Assembly: GCA_965662645.1 (NCBI GenBank)
Contig: CBFIII010000006.1
Location: forward strand, 57,904-121,903
From: UBA5342 sp965662645
Lineage (GTDB): Bacteria > Bacteroidota > Bacteroidia > Bacteroidales > UBA5342
Direction: 5' to 3'
Length of the DNA stretch: 64,000 nucleotides
Shown: in pieces, positions 36,763-44,450 of the stretch
How the letters are laid out: every line of letters starts with the position of its first letter
Position numbering within the stretch: position 1 is the first letter of the stretch
The notes under the pieces: model-generated
Seen by the model: only the letters and a program-made list of their open reading frames with translations
Databases searched by the model: none
Told to the model about the DNA's origin: nothing
Translations under genes and position numbers: made by a program

Positions 36763-38187
36763 CTATTTTTGCTTCTGCGCTCTTCGCATCTGTTTCCACT
36801 GGCCTGGGTTCTTCACCCTCACTTCTCTGTTGTTGTAATAGTCTTCATGTATCAGCCACGTTACAGAATCCCAATCTGTTCCTTCGGTCCATAATGGCTC
36901 CATCAGTTCAGACTCCCAGTCCTTCATTTGGCTTTTCATCTCTTCCAATACAGTAGGTTCATCAGCACATAAATCATTGGTTTCTCCAAGGTTATTTTTT
37001 AGGTTATATAAACGATAACCCAAGTTCTCTACACGAAGCATTTTATAATTACCAAATCTGGCTGCTGCAGCTTGGTCTTTTCGCCAAAGTAAATTCTGGT
37101 GTGGATTGCCTTGTTTTTCACCCGATAAGTATGGTATAAGGTTCACTCCATCTAAAGGTTTGTTCGTTGACACCGATTTACCAGATACGGCTACCGAAGT
37201 CGCAAAAATATCAAGAGAGGAGCTCAAGCCATTAAAACTAACACCACCCTTGATCTTGTTTGGCCAAAAGGCAAAAGAAGCTACACGATGTCCGCCTTCA
37301 AATTCGTTGCCTTTAAAACCTTTAAGGGGTAAGTTAGACGAGGTGTTATTGTGTGCACCACCATTATCACTCAAAAAGAAAATAAGTGTATTATCTAGAA
37401 TACCTTCCTCTTCAAGCTTTGTAGTAATGGTCCCAACAGCACGATCTAGCGCCCAAGTCATAGCTGCTAAAGTTTGTCTTGGCTGCCCTTCGAATAAAGC
37501 TAAATCCTCTTCTGTAGCCTCCATTGGGGTATGTACTGCGTTGGGTGCCCAGTAGATAAAAAATGGGTTTTCTTTATTACGACCAATAAAATCAGCCGCT
37601 TTTTCACCTAATCTGTCCGTTAAATATCCCTCAAATGTGGTGAACGTATCATTCTCTCTAATAGAATGTAACTCCCCCTCTTTATCATTAGATTTATTAG
37701 GAAAATAACTTCTGCCACCAGAAAGGAAGCCCCAATAGTAATCAAAGCCTCTTTCGTTGGGCTTATAACCTTCATGTTCGCCCAAGTGCCATTTACCAAA
37801 TGCTGCAGTAGTATAGCCAGCTTGTTTCATCGCCTCAGCAATAGTTGACTCACTTAAATCAACACCCGTAAAATCGCCACCAGGATTACACTCGAATCCA
37901 AAACGTTGTTGATAGCGCCCTGTCATTAAGCCAGCACGAGAAGGGCCACAAACAGTAGATGATACGTGAAAATCACTGAATATAACTCCACTATTTGCTA
38001 AAGCATCAATATTGGGTGTATTTAAGTCTTTGCAACCAGCAAACCCGAAATCGGCAAAACCTGCATCATCTACTAATAGTACAATGACGTTGGGTTGTTT
38101 TTCATTCCTTGCTGAAGAACAAGATGGAAAAACAAGGATGAGTAGAAGTGCGACTAGTGCCAGTTTTTTTAATTGTTTAATGTCCAT
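36763..38187 (-). CDS. S1-type sulfatase lipoprotein
   Basis: A 474-residue sulfatase with lipobox FPSC (Cys23). Core: NVIVLLVDDAGFADFGFAG, VCGPSRAGLMTG with Cys80 as the formylglycine residue (CGPSR, within the CxPxR rule), RYQQRFGFECNPGG, FGKWHLGEHEGY, FLSDNGGA and GGHRVASF. The FGFE-NPGG segment places it in a different subfamily from the TDWI-type copies and recalls carrageenan or galactose-6-sulfatase groups, though I cannot assign it. Its first 60 bases are almost duplicated in the relic at 15019-15161, and its start overlaps the end of the decayed sulfatase upstream. Confidence 0.92.
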   Translation of the reverse strand: MDIKQLKKLALVALLLILVFPSCSSARNEKQPNVIVLLVDDAGFADFGFAGCKDLNTPNIDALANSGVIFSDFHVSSTVCGPSRAGLMTGRYQQRFGFECNPGGDFTGVDLSESTIAEAMKQAGYTTAAFGKWHLGEHEGYKPNERGFDYYWGFLSGGRSYFPNKSNDKEGELHSIRENDTFTTFEGYLTDRLGEKAADFIGRNKENPFFIYWAPNAVHTPMEATEEDLALFEGQPRQTLAAMTWALDRAVGTITTKLEEEGILDNTLIFFLSDNGGAHNNTSSNLPLKGFKGNEFEGGHRVASFAFWPNKIKGGVSFNGLSSSLDIFATSVAVSGKSVSTNKPLDGVNLIPYLSGEKQGNPHQNLLWRKDQAAAARFGNYKMLRVENLGYRLYNLKNNLGETNDLCADEPTVLEEMKSQMKDWESELMEPLWTEGTDWDSVTWLIHEDYYNNREVRVKNPGQWKQMRRAQKQK

Positions 38188-38491
38188 GTGTCGTTTATTT
38201 TTGATAATTCTATAATTAATTTATTTTCAAATTCTTGGATTAGTTCAGGGTGATCACCAGCAATATCGTTTATGCTAACTAAATTAATAAAAACCACCGA
38301 TTGATTACAAACCTATCGATGTTAGGTGTTAGTACAGGATCCTCATTCATAAATCCCATAGTCAGTGGTCTGAACTGATCGAGAAATGCAAATAAAAGAT
38401 TGGACTGATTGACTTCTTCTTGAACAGAAGAATGATAAGATGCTAAGCCAAGCAGCAGTATAATAAATGATATTAGATATCTTAATTTCAT
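38169..38491 (-). pseudogene. Sulfatase relic with both ends kept and the core deleted
   Basis: The 5' part encodes a signal peptide and SNLLFAFLDQFRP plus DPVLTPNIDRF, the N-terminal sulfatase region with its metal-binding Asp. After a stop near 38279 the next 85 bases encode SINDIAGDHPELIQEFENKL, the typical sulfatase C-terminus that follows the NDxxxxNPE motif. The active-site Cys region and about 350 residues in between are gone. The reading frame of the C-terminal part ends inside the first codons of the next sulfatase. Confidence 0.8.
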
Positions 38492-38493
38492 CT

Positions 38494-39405
38494 TTATTTT
38501 TTAACATAGATTCTTGCATAATCCACTTCGTAAGTACGGGGTAGATCTGTTTGAGCTAGTTTGTCTTTATCAGGGTGAGGTTTGCCCCCTATCGCTAGGT
38601 TTAACCAAAAGTTACAATCGTTACCCTTAAAAGGATATTCACGTTCAGACGTGTTTATATTTTTAGTGTTGATGGCTATTTTTGACATAAATATATCATC
38701 GAGGTAGATGGTTAGCCACTCACCATCACCTACTAATTTCCAAATGTGGTATTTACTAAGCCAATCGGGATCGCCATCGAACCCCTCGGCCGTACCGTCA
38801 ATAATATTTTTAAGATACAACGTGGAATGATTTTGGTCATCATTACTTGTCCACTTTGTATCATTTTTTGCTTTATAAGCAAAGTTAGCCATCATTTTTT
38901 CATTGTAATATTCCATGATATCTATTTCGCCACCGTGAGGCCAACCGCCGCTTCCAGTAGTCCAAAAAGCAGGCCATATACCGTAATCTTCTTCACCACC
39001 TGTTTTCAGTGGTAATTTGGCACGTGCTATCATCATTATGTTTTCGTATTTCTGACGATAGGGTGCCTTAGTAATAAAGCTAGCAGAAGTATAATACGCA
39101 TACTCTCGATTATTTCTCCATTGAGAACTCCCCGCTACATAATCCGTATTTTTTACGGTATCACGTTTTAACGAGATCACTAAACGACCTCCAGTACATA
39201 CAGCATTCTGGGTCTGGTACCATTGATCTTCTAAGTTGCATCTAAATCCTGTTTCTGCTTGCCAAACCTCTTCCTTCATAGGGCCTTCGTGATTAAACTC
39301 ATCATTAAAAACCAAATCATAGCCATCAATAGATGACGAAGCTGAATTAGTATCAGGCAAATAAGGATTAACCACGGTTTCACAAGAAGACATCATCATA
39401 ACCAT
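38494..39405 (-). CDS. GH16 family endo-glycosidase, lipoprotein with disrupted signal peptide
   Basis: A 303-codon frame covering the full GH16 jelly-roll: LVFNDEFNHEG, then the catalytic signature GGEIDIMEYY with E160 nucleophile, D162 and E165 acid/base, then the closing VDYARIYVKK. GH16 enzymes cut beta-1,3 or beta-1,4 bonds in glucans and galactans from within. The lipobox MSSCE is present, but the frame begins only seven residues before it, so the signal peptide is too short. The missing hydrophobic part is encoded just upstream in another frame (see 39406-39447). A stop lies upstream in the present frame. Substrate type cannot be decided by eye. Confidence 0.85.
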   Translation of the reverse strand: MVMMMSSCETVVNPYLPDTNSASSSIDGYDLVFNDEFNHEGPMKEEVWQAETGFRCNLEDQWYQTQNAVCTGGRLVISLKRDTVKNTDYVAGSSQWRNNREYAYYTSASFITKAPYRQKYENIMMIARAKLPLKTGGEEDYGIWPAFWTTGSGGWPHGGEIDIMEYYNEKMMANFAYKAKNDTKWTSNDDQNHSTLYLKNIIDGTAEGFDGDPDWLSKYHIWKLVGDGEWLTIYLDDIFMSKIAINTKNINTSEREYPFKGNDCNFWLNLAIGGKPHPDKDKLAQTDLPRTYEVDYARIYVKK

Positions 39406-39447
39406 CGCTAATAAAGCCCATATATATTATAATTTTTCTTATTCTCA
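39406..39447 (-). other. Out-of-frame signal peptide segment with (AT)4 tract
   Basis: An ATG at 39447 opens MRIRKIIIY, which should continue as WALLAMVMMMSSC into the GH16 protein, but the frame is off at the tract atatatat (39420-39427). One more AT unit would join the two parts into a perfect lipoprotein signal peptide. Either the tract is a phase-variation switch, the gene is newly inactivated, or there is a sequencing error. Confidence 0.65.
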
Positions 39448-39642
39448 TTAATTAACGGTTAATCAGAAGAGTGTAATGCAGTCGGCTGTCGACAAAAAAG
39501 CAAGAAAATGTTGATAATTAAGGTTAAAGTAACGGGTGCTAAGCTAACCACTTAGCATTACTCCCGTCACCATTTTTTTAAATGCATTTAGGACATAAAA
39601 GCCATAAAGCACTTATTTTGGGTATGTGCACCTAAACAAGGT

Positions 39643-40428
39643 CTATTTAATAAGGACTTTGTGGCTTTCTACCCCACCATCTTTCATCATTACATTCACA
39701 ATGAAGACCCCTTGAAATTTATTAGCATCTACGGTCATTTGATTAACAGACAAACCAGTTGATTGCTTCAATAATTGACCACTCAAAGTATAAATAGCGT
39801 ATCCAGACATAGGTGTTTCACTTTGCAAAGACAATTGCTTTGAGGCTACAGTCACGGTTGTAAATTGCTTACTTTCTACTTCTAGAAGTGCACTTGCCCC
39901 TCCTTCAATACCAAAGAACACATCATCAATCCACAATAGCTCTTTATCTTTTTTCACCTGAACAAGAACAGAATCAACACCTTCAGGAACTGTAAATTCT
40001 CCAGATAAAAAGACGGTATCTGCTGACTGTGATGTTAAAATAGGATCCCAAGTTAAAACTCCTGCTTCATCATAAGCTACAAAACCAGTAAAAGTTCCAC
40101 CATTTACATTTTCACCATCCCAGTTACACAAACGCATCACACAGCTGTAAGCATAAGTTTCACCAACAGTAACAGCCACTTTTTGTTGAAGGCTTACATT
40201 GCTATTTCTACCAGCGAAACGTGCCGTCTCATTTCCACGAATGACCCAATCTGGGTTTGTTCCACCTTCTGCTTTAGAGTCAATGGTGACATCACCATTT
40301 TTAGCCCAGGCACCTAGTGCATCTGGTACTAAACCTTCGAAACCGCCATCAACAAGTAAGTTCTGAGCAGATAAACTAAAACTAAACAATACCGTTAATA
40401 TCGCAACTAAGTTCTTGATTGTTTTCAT
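39643..40428 (-). CDS. Secreted CBM4/9-like module with T9SS sorting domain (copy 1 of 3)
   Basis: Start at MKTIKNLVAIL, giving a normal signal peptide ending at LSAQ; an ATG 14 codons upstream is less likely. One jelly-roll domain follows: NLLVDGGFEG, ARFAGRNSNVSLQQKVAVTVGETYAYS, FTVPEGVDSVLVQVKK, LLWIDDVFFG. The rest is a T9SS tail (YAIYTLSGQLLKQS, GVFIVNVMMKDG, HKVLIK). NGGFE-type starts and jelly-roll layout recall CBM4/9/22 domains. The closest relatives are the two proteins at 42757-43524 and 43609-44349. There is no catalytic domain. A surface-displayed glycan binder is likely. Confidence 0.72.
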   Translation of the reverse strand: MKTIKNLVAILTVLFSFSLSAQNLLVDGGFEGLVPDALGAWAKNGDVTIDSKAEGGTNPDWVIRGNETARFAGRNSNVSLQQKVAVTVGETYAYSCVMRLCNWDGENVNGGTFTGFVAYDEAGVLTWDPILTSQSADTVFLSGEFTVPEGVDSVLVQVKKDKELLWIDDVFFGIEGGASALLEVESKQFTTVTVASKQLSLQSETPMSGYAIYTLSGQLLKQSTGLSVNQMTVDANKFQGVFIVNVMMKDGGVESHKVLIK

Positions 40429-40502
40429 AAAAAAATAAAATTTAATAGTTAAAAGATATGTGGGCTTCACCTAAAAAAGGATTAGATCTACCCACTGTTG
40501 AA

Positions 40503-41639
40503 TTATTCAAATACAGATAAATCCCATTGTTCATACCACTTTAGGATAGGCTTGCCATCCTCGAAAAGAATAGGCAACCAGATATAACGTCCATCAATGG
40601 CATCTTCTGGAGTCCACCTATCGCCCAAATAAATATAGGCATCTTTCATCCCTTGCACAGGTAGAATGTAGGTACTTTGGGACCAGAAAGTGGTCTTATT
40701 CTCTTTTTCTGTACCCCTACAAGGATTACCAAGGTCGGTCCAAGGTCCAAGCGGATGATCTGCCACAGCAGAACGTCCTGGGTTCGGTTTCCACCCCGTA
40801 CATCCCGAGCTAATCATATAATACTTACCATCTTTTTTATAGACGGCAGGTGCTTCATTGGTTTTAGCGATTAACACTCGTGTGTATTTACCAGAAAAAT
40901 CTAGGTAATCGTCAGTCAATTCGGACACGTGCAAGGTTTGATTACTCTCAGAAGCGTGGATATGGTAAGCCGTTCCGTCTTCATCTACAAAAAGGTTCAT
41001 ATCTCTGGCCATTTGTCCACGTTCAAAATCGCGACGCACAAAGTAACCGTTGGCCACTATAGCCCGACCTTCAGGAGATCGAAGTGCGATGCCCTCTAGG
41101 CTAACTTCCTCTTCTACACTCTTGAGCGAATCAGGAAAGTTCATTGGCCATTGCCCTGCATTAGGGTTCACACTCTTAATGTACTCGTAGGGTCCAGTAG
41201 CCTTATCACTTACAGCAAGGCCTGTCATAGCCGCATTATAACCTTGCCCTTTAAGCTCGTGATGAAACCACATCACAAACTTTTGGGTCTTCTCATTGTA
41301 AATCACTTTTGGACGCTCGATAGTACAACCTACAACTAGCAAACTAGTTGTATCTTCGACCACTGATAGGGCGATGCCTTCATCTTTCCAATTATATAAG
41401 TCCTTCGATGAATAACAGTGCACACCAACCATAGCTCTGTTACCAGCACCGCCTGCTATCTTGTGTTCTCCATACCAATAATAAAGACCATTATTGTACA
41501 TTAGTCCGCCCCCATGAGCATTGATATGTACGCCATTGTTATCGAGCCATAACTCCCCTGGAGTAAATACCTTTGTATCTTTTCCGCAGGATGTAAATGC
41601 AACGAGTACTAATAAAAATGAAATGATTCCTTGACGCAT
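40503..41639 (-). CDS. GH43-like exo-beta-1,3-galactanase candidate, lipoprotein
   Basis: A 378-residue lipoprotein (lipobox FTSC, Cys18) with one five-bladed propeller: INAHGGGLMYNNGLYYWYGE, TIERPKVIYN (E108), NEAPAVYKKDGKYYMISSG (E262, probable acid) and FWSQSTYILP (Q321). In studied exo-beta-1,3-galactanases of the GH43_24 type a Gln replaces the usual Asp base and two Glu are essential, which is the set seen here. It should remove galactose from beta-1,3-galactan ends. It lies between the binding-module protein and the second GH16. The assignment to a subfamily is from memory of motifs. Confidence 0.75.
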   Translation of the reverse strand: MRQGIISFLLVLVAFTSCGKDTKVFTPGELWLDNNGVHINAHGGGLMYNNGLYYWYGEHKIAGGAGNRAMVGVHCYSSKDLYNWKDEGIALSVVEDTTSLLVVGCTIERPKVIYNEKTQKFVMWFHHELKGQGYNAAMTGLAVSDKATGPYEYIKSVNPNAGQWPMNFPDSLKSVEEEVSLEGIALRSPEGRAIVANGYFVRRDFERGQMARDMNLFVDEDGTAYHIHASESNQTLHVSELTDDYLDFSGKYTRVLIAKTNEAPAVYKKDGKYYMISSGCTGWKPNPGRSAVADHPLGPWTDLGNPCRGTEKENKTTFWSQSTYILPVQGMKDAYIYLGDRWTPEDAIDGRYIWLPILFEDGKPILKWYEQWDLSVFE

Positions 41640-41648
41640 AATATCTTC

Positions 41649-42746
41649 TTAGATTTTGTAAAATTTATAGTTTTGGTTCTCACTCTTTAAGATATACGCA
41701 CCTGGGTTAAGAGATGATACATCTATGCTTAATACGTTTTGCCCACTCAATAAGCATATCCCATCCAAACTATAAACCTCTAATTGGCTAGGAGTATTCT
41801 CATCTAAATAAAGCGTCTGACCTACTGGATTGGGATATACCCTGTTCTTCTGAGCCTCTTGATTATCTACATTAGCTGTCTCTGAAACTTCTTTCCACAC
41901 ACGCACATAATCAAAGTAAGCATGGGTTAGTATACCATCAGGTTCGCGTGTAAAATTGTCTCCTTGAATGCCAAAACTAGCACCGTCAGACAACCACAGG
42001 TATTGTGGCACGTGAATTAACCATTTGGCCTCACTGTAGGTGACTTTCAGCTCACCATCATAATAGATTTTCAAGAAATCTTTAGTCCAATGTAGCCCCC
42101 ACACGTGGTATTCTCCATTGTGAAGACCTGGCGTTTCATACCGCTTGGTATTGGCTTTGTGATTGGCACCATAACCATCGATATGCAATACCGATTTGGT
42201 AAAATCATCCACCCAAGCCGACTCAAATATATCCACCTCTGCCCCATCATTAGCAGTGCCATCCACACTTCCTTGGCCACTACTGGTCATCCAGAATGCC
42301 GTATGCGTTCCTTTGGATGTTTCGGCAATTTTTATGCGAGCCTCAAAGTAGCCGTATTGAGTTAAGTACTTATCCTTTGATTTGATAGATCCGCAATACA
42401 TGGTATTATAGTCGTGTTTATCCACACGCAATACCAAATCACCATCCGCTTGCCACACATTATCAGGTTTCCACCACCAATCATTAATACTTAAACCGTC
42501 ACGCTTATTCCTCGATTTTGTACTATTATCCACCATCCATTTATTGGGGTTAGGATACTGAGAATTAACATTAAATTCGTCAGAAAAATCTAACTCCCAT
42601 CCAGTACTTAGAGGGCTATTAAGCAGAGGCAAGGCTTCACTAGGTGTATCCTTGTCTATCATATCTGCCCCGTGCAAGTAATTAACACTAAAGCATAAAA
42701 AGAACAACACCGTAGCCGCCTGATATATATGGAGTCTGTTTGCCAT
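41649..42746 (-). CDS. GH16 endo-glycosidase with T9SS sorting domain
   Basis: A 365-residue protein; signal peptide to about residue 27 (NYLHGAD). The GH16 domain (about 45-285) has LDFSDEFN, then GAEVDIFESAW with E170, D172 and E175 as the catalytic triad, WGLHWTKDFLKIYYDG and AYFDYVRVWKE. The SINDWWWKPDNVW segment near residues 87-98 and YGYFEARIK recall marine agarase/porphyranase-type GH16 enzymes, but the subfamily is uncertain. A T9SS tail (VYPNPVGQTLYL, LEVYSLDGI, GAYILKSENQNYKFYKI) predicts release at or attachment to the cell surface. It starts the downstream half of the operon, 9 bases before the GH43 gene. Confidence 0.88.
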   Translation of the reverse strand: MANRLHIYQAATVLFFLCFSVNYLHGADMIDKDTPSEALPLLNSPLSTGWELDFSDEFNVNSQYPNPNKWMVDNSTKSRNKRDGLSINDWWWKPDNVWQADGDLVLRVDKHDYNTMYCGSIKSKDKYLTQYGYFEARIKIAETSKGTHTAFWMTSSGQGSVDGTANDGAEVDIFESAWVDDFTKSVLHIDGYGANHKANTKRYETPGLHNGEYHVWGLHWTKDFLKIYYDGELKVTYSEAKWLIHVPQYLWLSDGASFGIQGDNFTREPDGILTHAYFDYVRVWKEVSETANVDNQEAQKNRVYPNPVGQTLYLDENTPSQLEVYSLDGICLLSGQNVLSIDVSSLNPGAYILKSENQNYKFYKI

Positions 42747-42756
42747 TTTTAGTTTT

Positions 42757-43524
42757 TTATTTCACAAGTACTTTATGCTGAAGTGTTTCCCCATCAACCG
42801 TTTTCATATTGACAATATATAGTCCGCTTAAATCATTTGCATTAACCATTACAGTTGGTGCATTAAGCTGTTGTCTTTGCTTAATAAGCTGACCAGAAAG
42901 ATTGTAGATGCTATAGCTTGATAATGAAACATCAGAGCTTATACTAAGCTGCTTGCTCGCATTCACAAACACTTGTGATTTACTTTCTTCAATTTGGGTT
43001 TTAGTAATTGAAGTTGGCACAGTTATACCTACATAACAATCATCGACATAACCTATAGCCTGATCTTTTTTAAACTGTACAATTAAACTGGTAGCACCTG
43101 CAGGCGTTGTATACTCACCAGTAAGAGTTTCCACAGTTGTGGCTGATGATTCAGCTAACGCTGTCCAGTCTCCATTATCAGCTTTTACATTAATTTTGAA
43201 AGTTGCTGCCGGATCGTTTTCTGTAACATAAGCTTTACAACTAAAATAGTACATTGTTTCACCTGTAACATCAATGGTTTGCTGTGCATACCCTGCTTTA
43301 GCAGCGCCAGAAAACCTGGCACAATAGGTTCCAGTAATAACAGTTGAACCTTCCAATCTCAACTCTTTACCGGTCCACCCTTTAAGATCCTGAACTATAC
43401 CTGCACCATCATCAGCAGCAACTGATTCTTCAAAATTTCCATTCGAAAGAAGGTTCACCTGTGCCGTCATACTAATACTAAAGAGGATAACTAAAATCGT
43501 TAATAAATTGAATTTTGTTTTCAT
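42757..43524 (-). CDS. Secreted CBM4/9-like module with T9SS sorting domain (copy 2 of 3)
   Basis: A 255-residue protein: signal peptide to MTAQ, jelly-roll domain (NLLSNGNFEES, CARFSGAAKAGYAQQTIDVTGETMYYFSC, TTPAGATSLIVQFKKDQAIGYVDDCYVG) and T9SS tail (YSIYNLSGQLIKQ, GLYIVNMKTVDG, HKVLVK). It shares domain order, length and many positions with its two paralogues here. It begins 10 bases after the GH16 gene ends in the transcribed direction's neighbour and shows no catalytic motif. It is probably a surface glycan binder. Confidence 0.72.
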   Translation of the reverse strand: MKTKFNLLTILVILFSISMTAQVNLLSNGNFEESVAADDGAGIVQDLKGWTGKELRLEGSTVITGTYCARFSGAAKAGYAQQTIDVTGETMYYFSCKAYVTENDPAATFKINVKADNGDWTALAESSATTVETLTGEYTTPAGATSLIVQFKKDQAIGYVDDCYVGITVPTSITKTQIEESKSQVFVNASKQLSISSDVSLSSYSIYNLSGQLIKQRQQLNAPTVMVNANDLSGLYIVNMKTVDGETLQHKVLVK

Positions 43525-43608
43525 AGTTGTAATTTTTAATGGTTTGAATGGTTTGAAACTAGCCTCTACTAAGCACAGCTATGCGCTTAGTAGAGACAGA
43601 TCAAATGT

Positions 43609-44349
43609 TTATTTAATTAATAATTTATGGTTATTGTATGTGCCATTTTCGGCTTGAATGCTTACAATGTAGATACCGTTAAGTTGGTTGGCATTTACAC
43701 TTACACTCTTTGCTGATAGCTGACTATCTTGCATTACTTTTTTACCAGAAATAGCATAAATAGAGTAAGATAAAATAGGCTGCTCGCAACTCATATTTAT
43801 TTGTTTACCTGCACTCACAGATATACTAGATATTTTTTTGTTTTCAACTTGTCTTATAGCAGAAGTTTCCACTTTCCCAAAGTACACATCGTCGAAGAAT
43901 GCTATACCTCCAGACTTACGAAATTGCACATGAATAGTATCAACCCCCTGTGGTACGGTATATTGACCACTTACAGTAACCGTTGTATCAGAAGATGTAG
44001 AAAATAAAGAATCAAAGACAAAAGGAGCTTCAATACTGGCAGACACTTCACCAACCACACGCTGTAATGAGTCTGTAATATTAGTTTTGAAAGAAAAATC
44101 GTAAGTTGCCCCTGCCTCCACTGCTATAGATTGATATACAGCAGCTGCACGAGCAGCACCTGCTAGTCTTGCTGTTACCGTATCGCTTATCACAAGGTCA
44201 CTGTTAATGTTCCATTTCAAATCATCAGTTGACCCTGCCCACAATGTCTTATCTTGAGTTTCAAAACCGCCATCTATAATCAGGTTTTGTGCCGAAAGAC
44301 CTAAGCCAAGAATTAATAAAATACTAGTTAATAATGTAATTTTTTTCAT
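43609..44349 (-). CDS. Secreted CBM4/9-like module with T9SS sorting domain (copy 3 of 3)
   Basis: A 246-residue protein: signal peptide to LSAQ, jelly-roll domain (NLIIDGGFETQ, ARLAGAARAAAVYQSIAVEAGATYDFSF, YTVPQGVDTIHVQFRKSGGIAFFDDVYFG) and T9SS tail (YSIYAISGKKVMQ, GIYIVSIQAENG, HKLLIK). First of the three paralogues in transcription order, 101 bases behind the SusD gene. This is the position where SusE/SusF-type surface binding proteins are usually encoded, and none of those is found in the window. Confidence 0.72.
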   Translation of the reverse strand: MKKITLLTSILLILGLGLSAQNLIIDGGFETQDKTLWAGSTDDLKWNINSDLVISDTVTARLAGAARAAAVYQSIAVEAGATYDFSFKTNITDSLQRVVGEVSASIEAPFVFDSLFSTSSDTTVTVSGQYTVPQGVDTIHVQFRKSGGIAFFDDVYFGKVETSAIRQVENKKISSISVSAGKQINMSCEQPILSYSIYAISGKKVMQDSQLSAKSVSVNANQLNGIYIVSIQAENGTYNNHKLLIK

Positions 44350-44450
44350 AATTGTAGTTGTTAAATATTAGTTAATAGAGATATAAAAAGTGAGTTCGCT
44401 ATAAATAAGCTTTCGTTGCTCGCTACACAGCGAACTCACGTTAATATTGT

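Noticed and set aside
37106..37555. 149-codon plus-strand frame opposite the sulfatase at 36763-38187
   Set aside because: Antisense of conserved sulfatase motifs; Pro/Ser/Lys-rich with no signal or domain.
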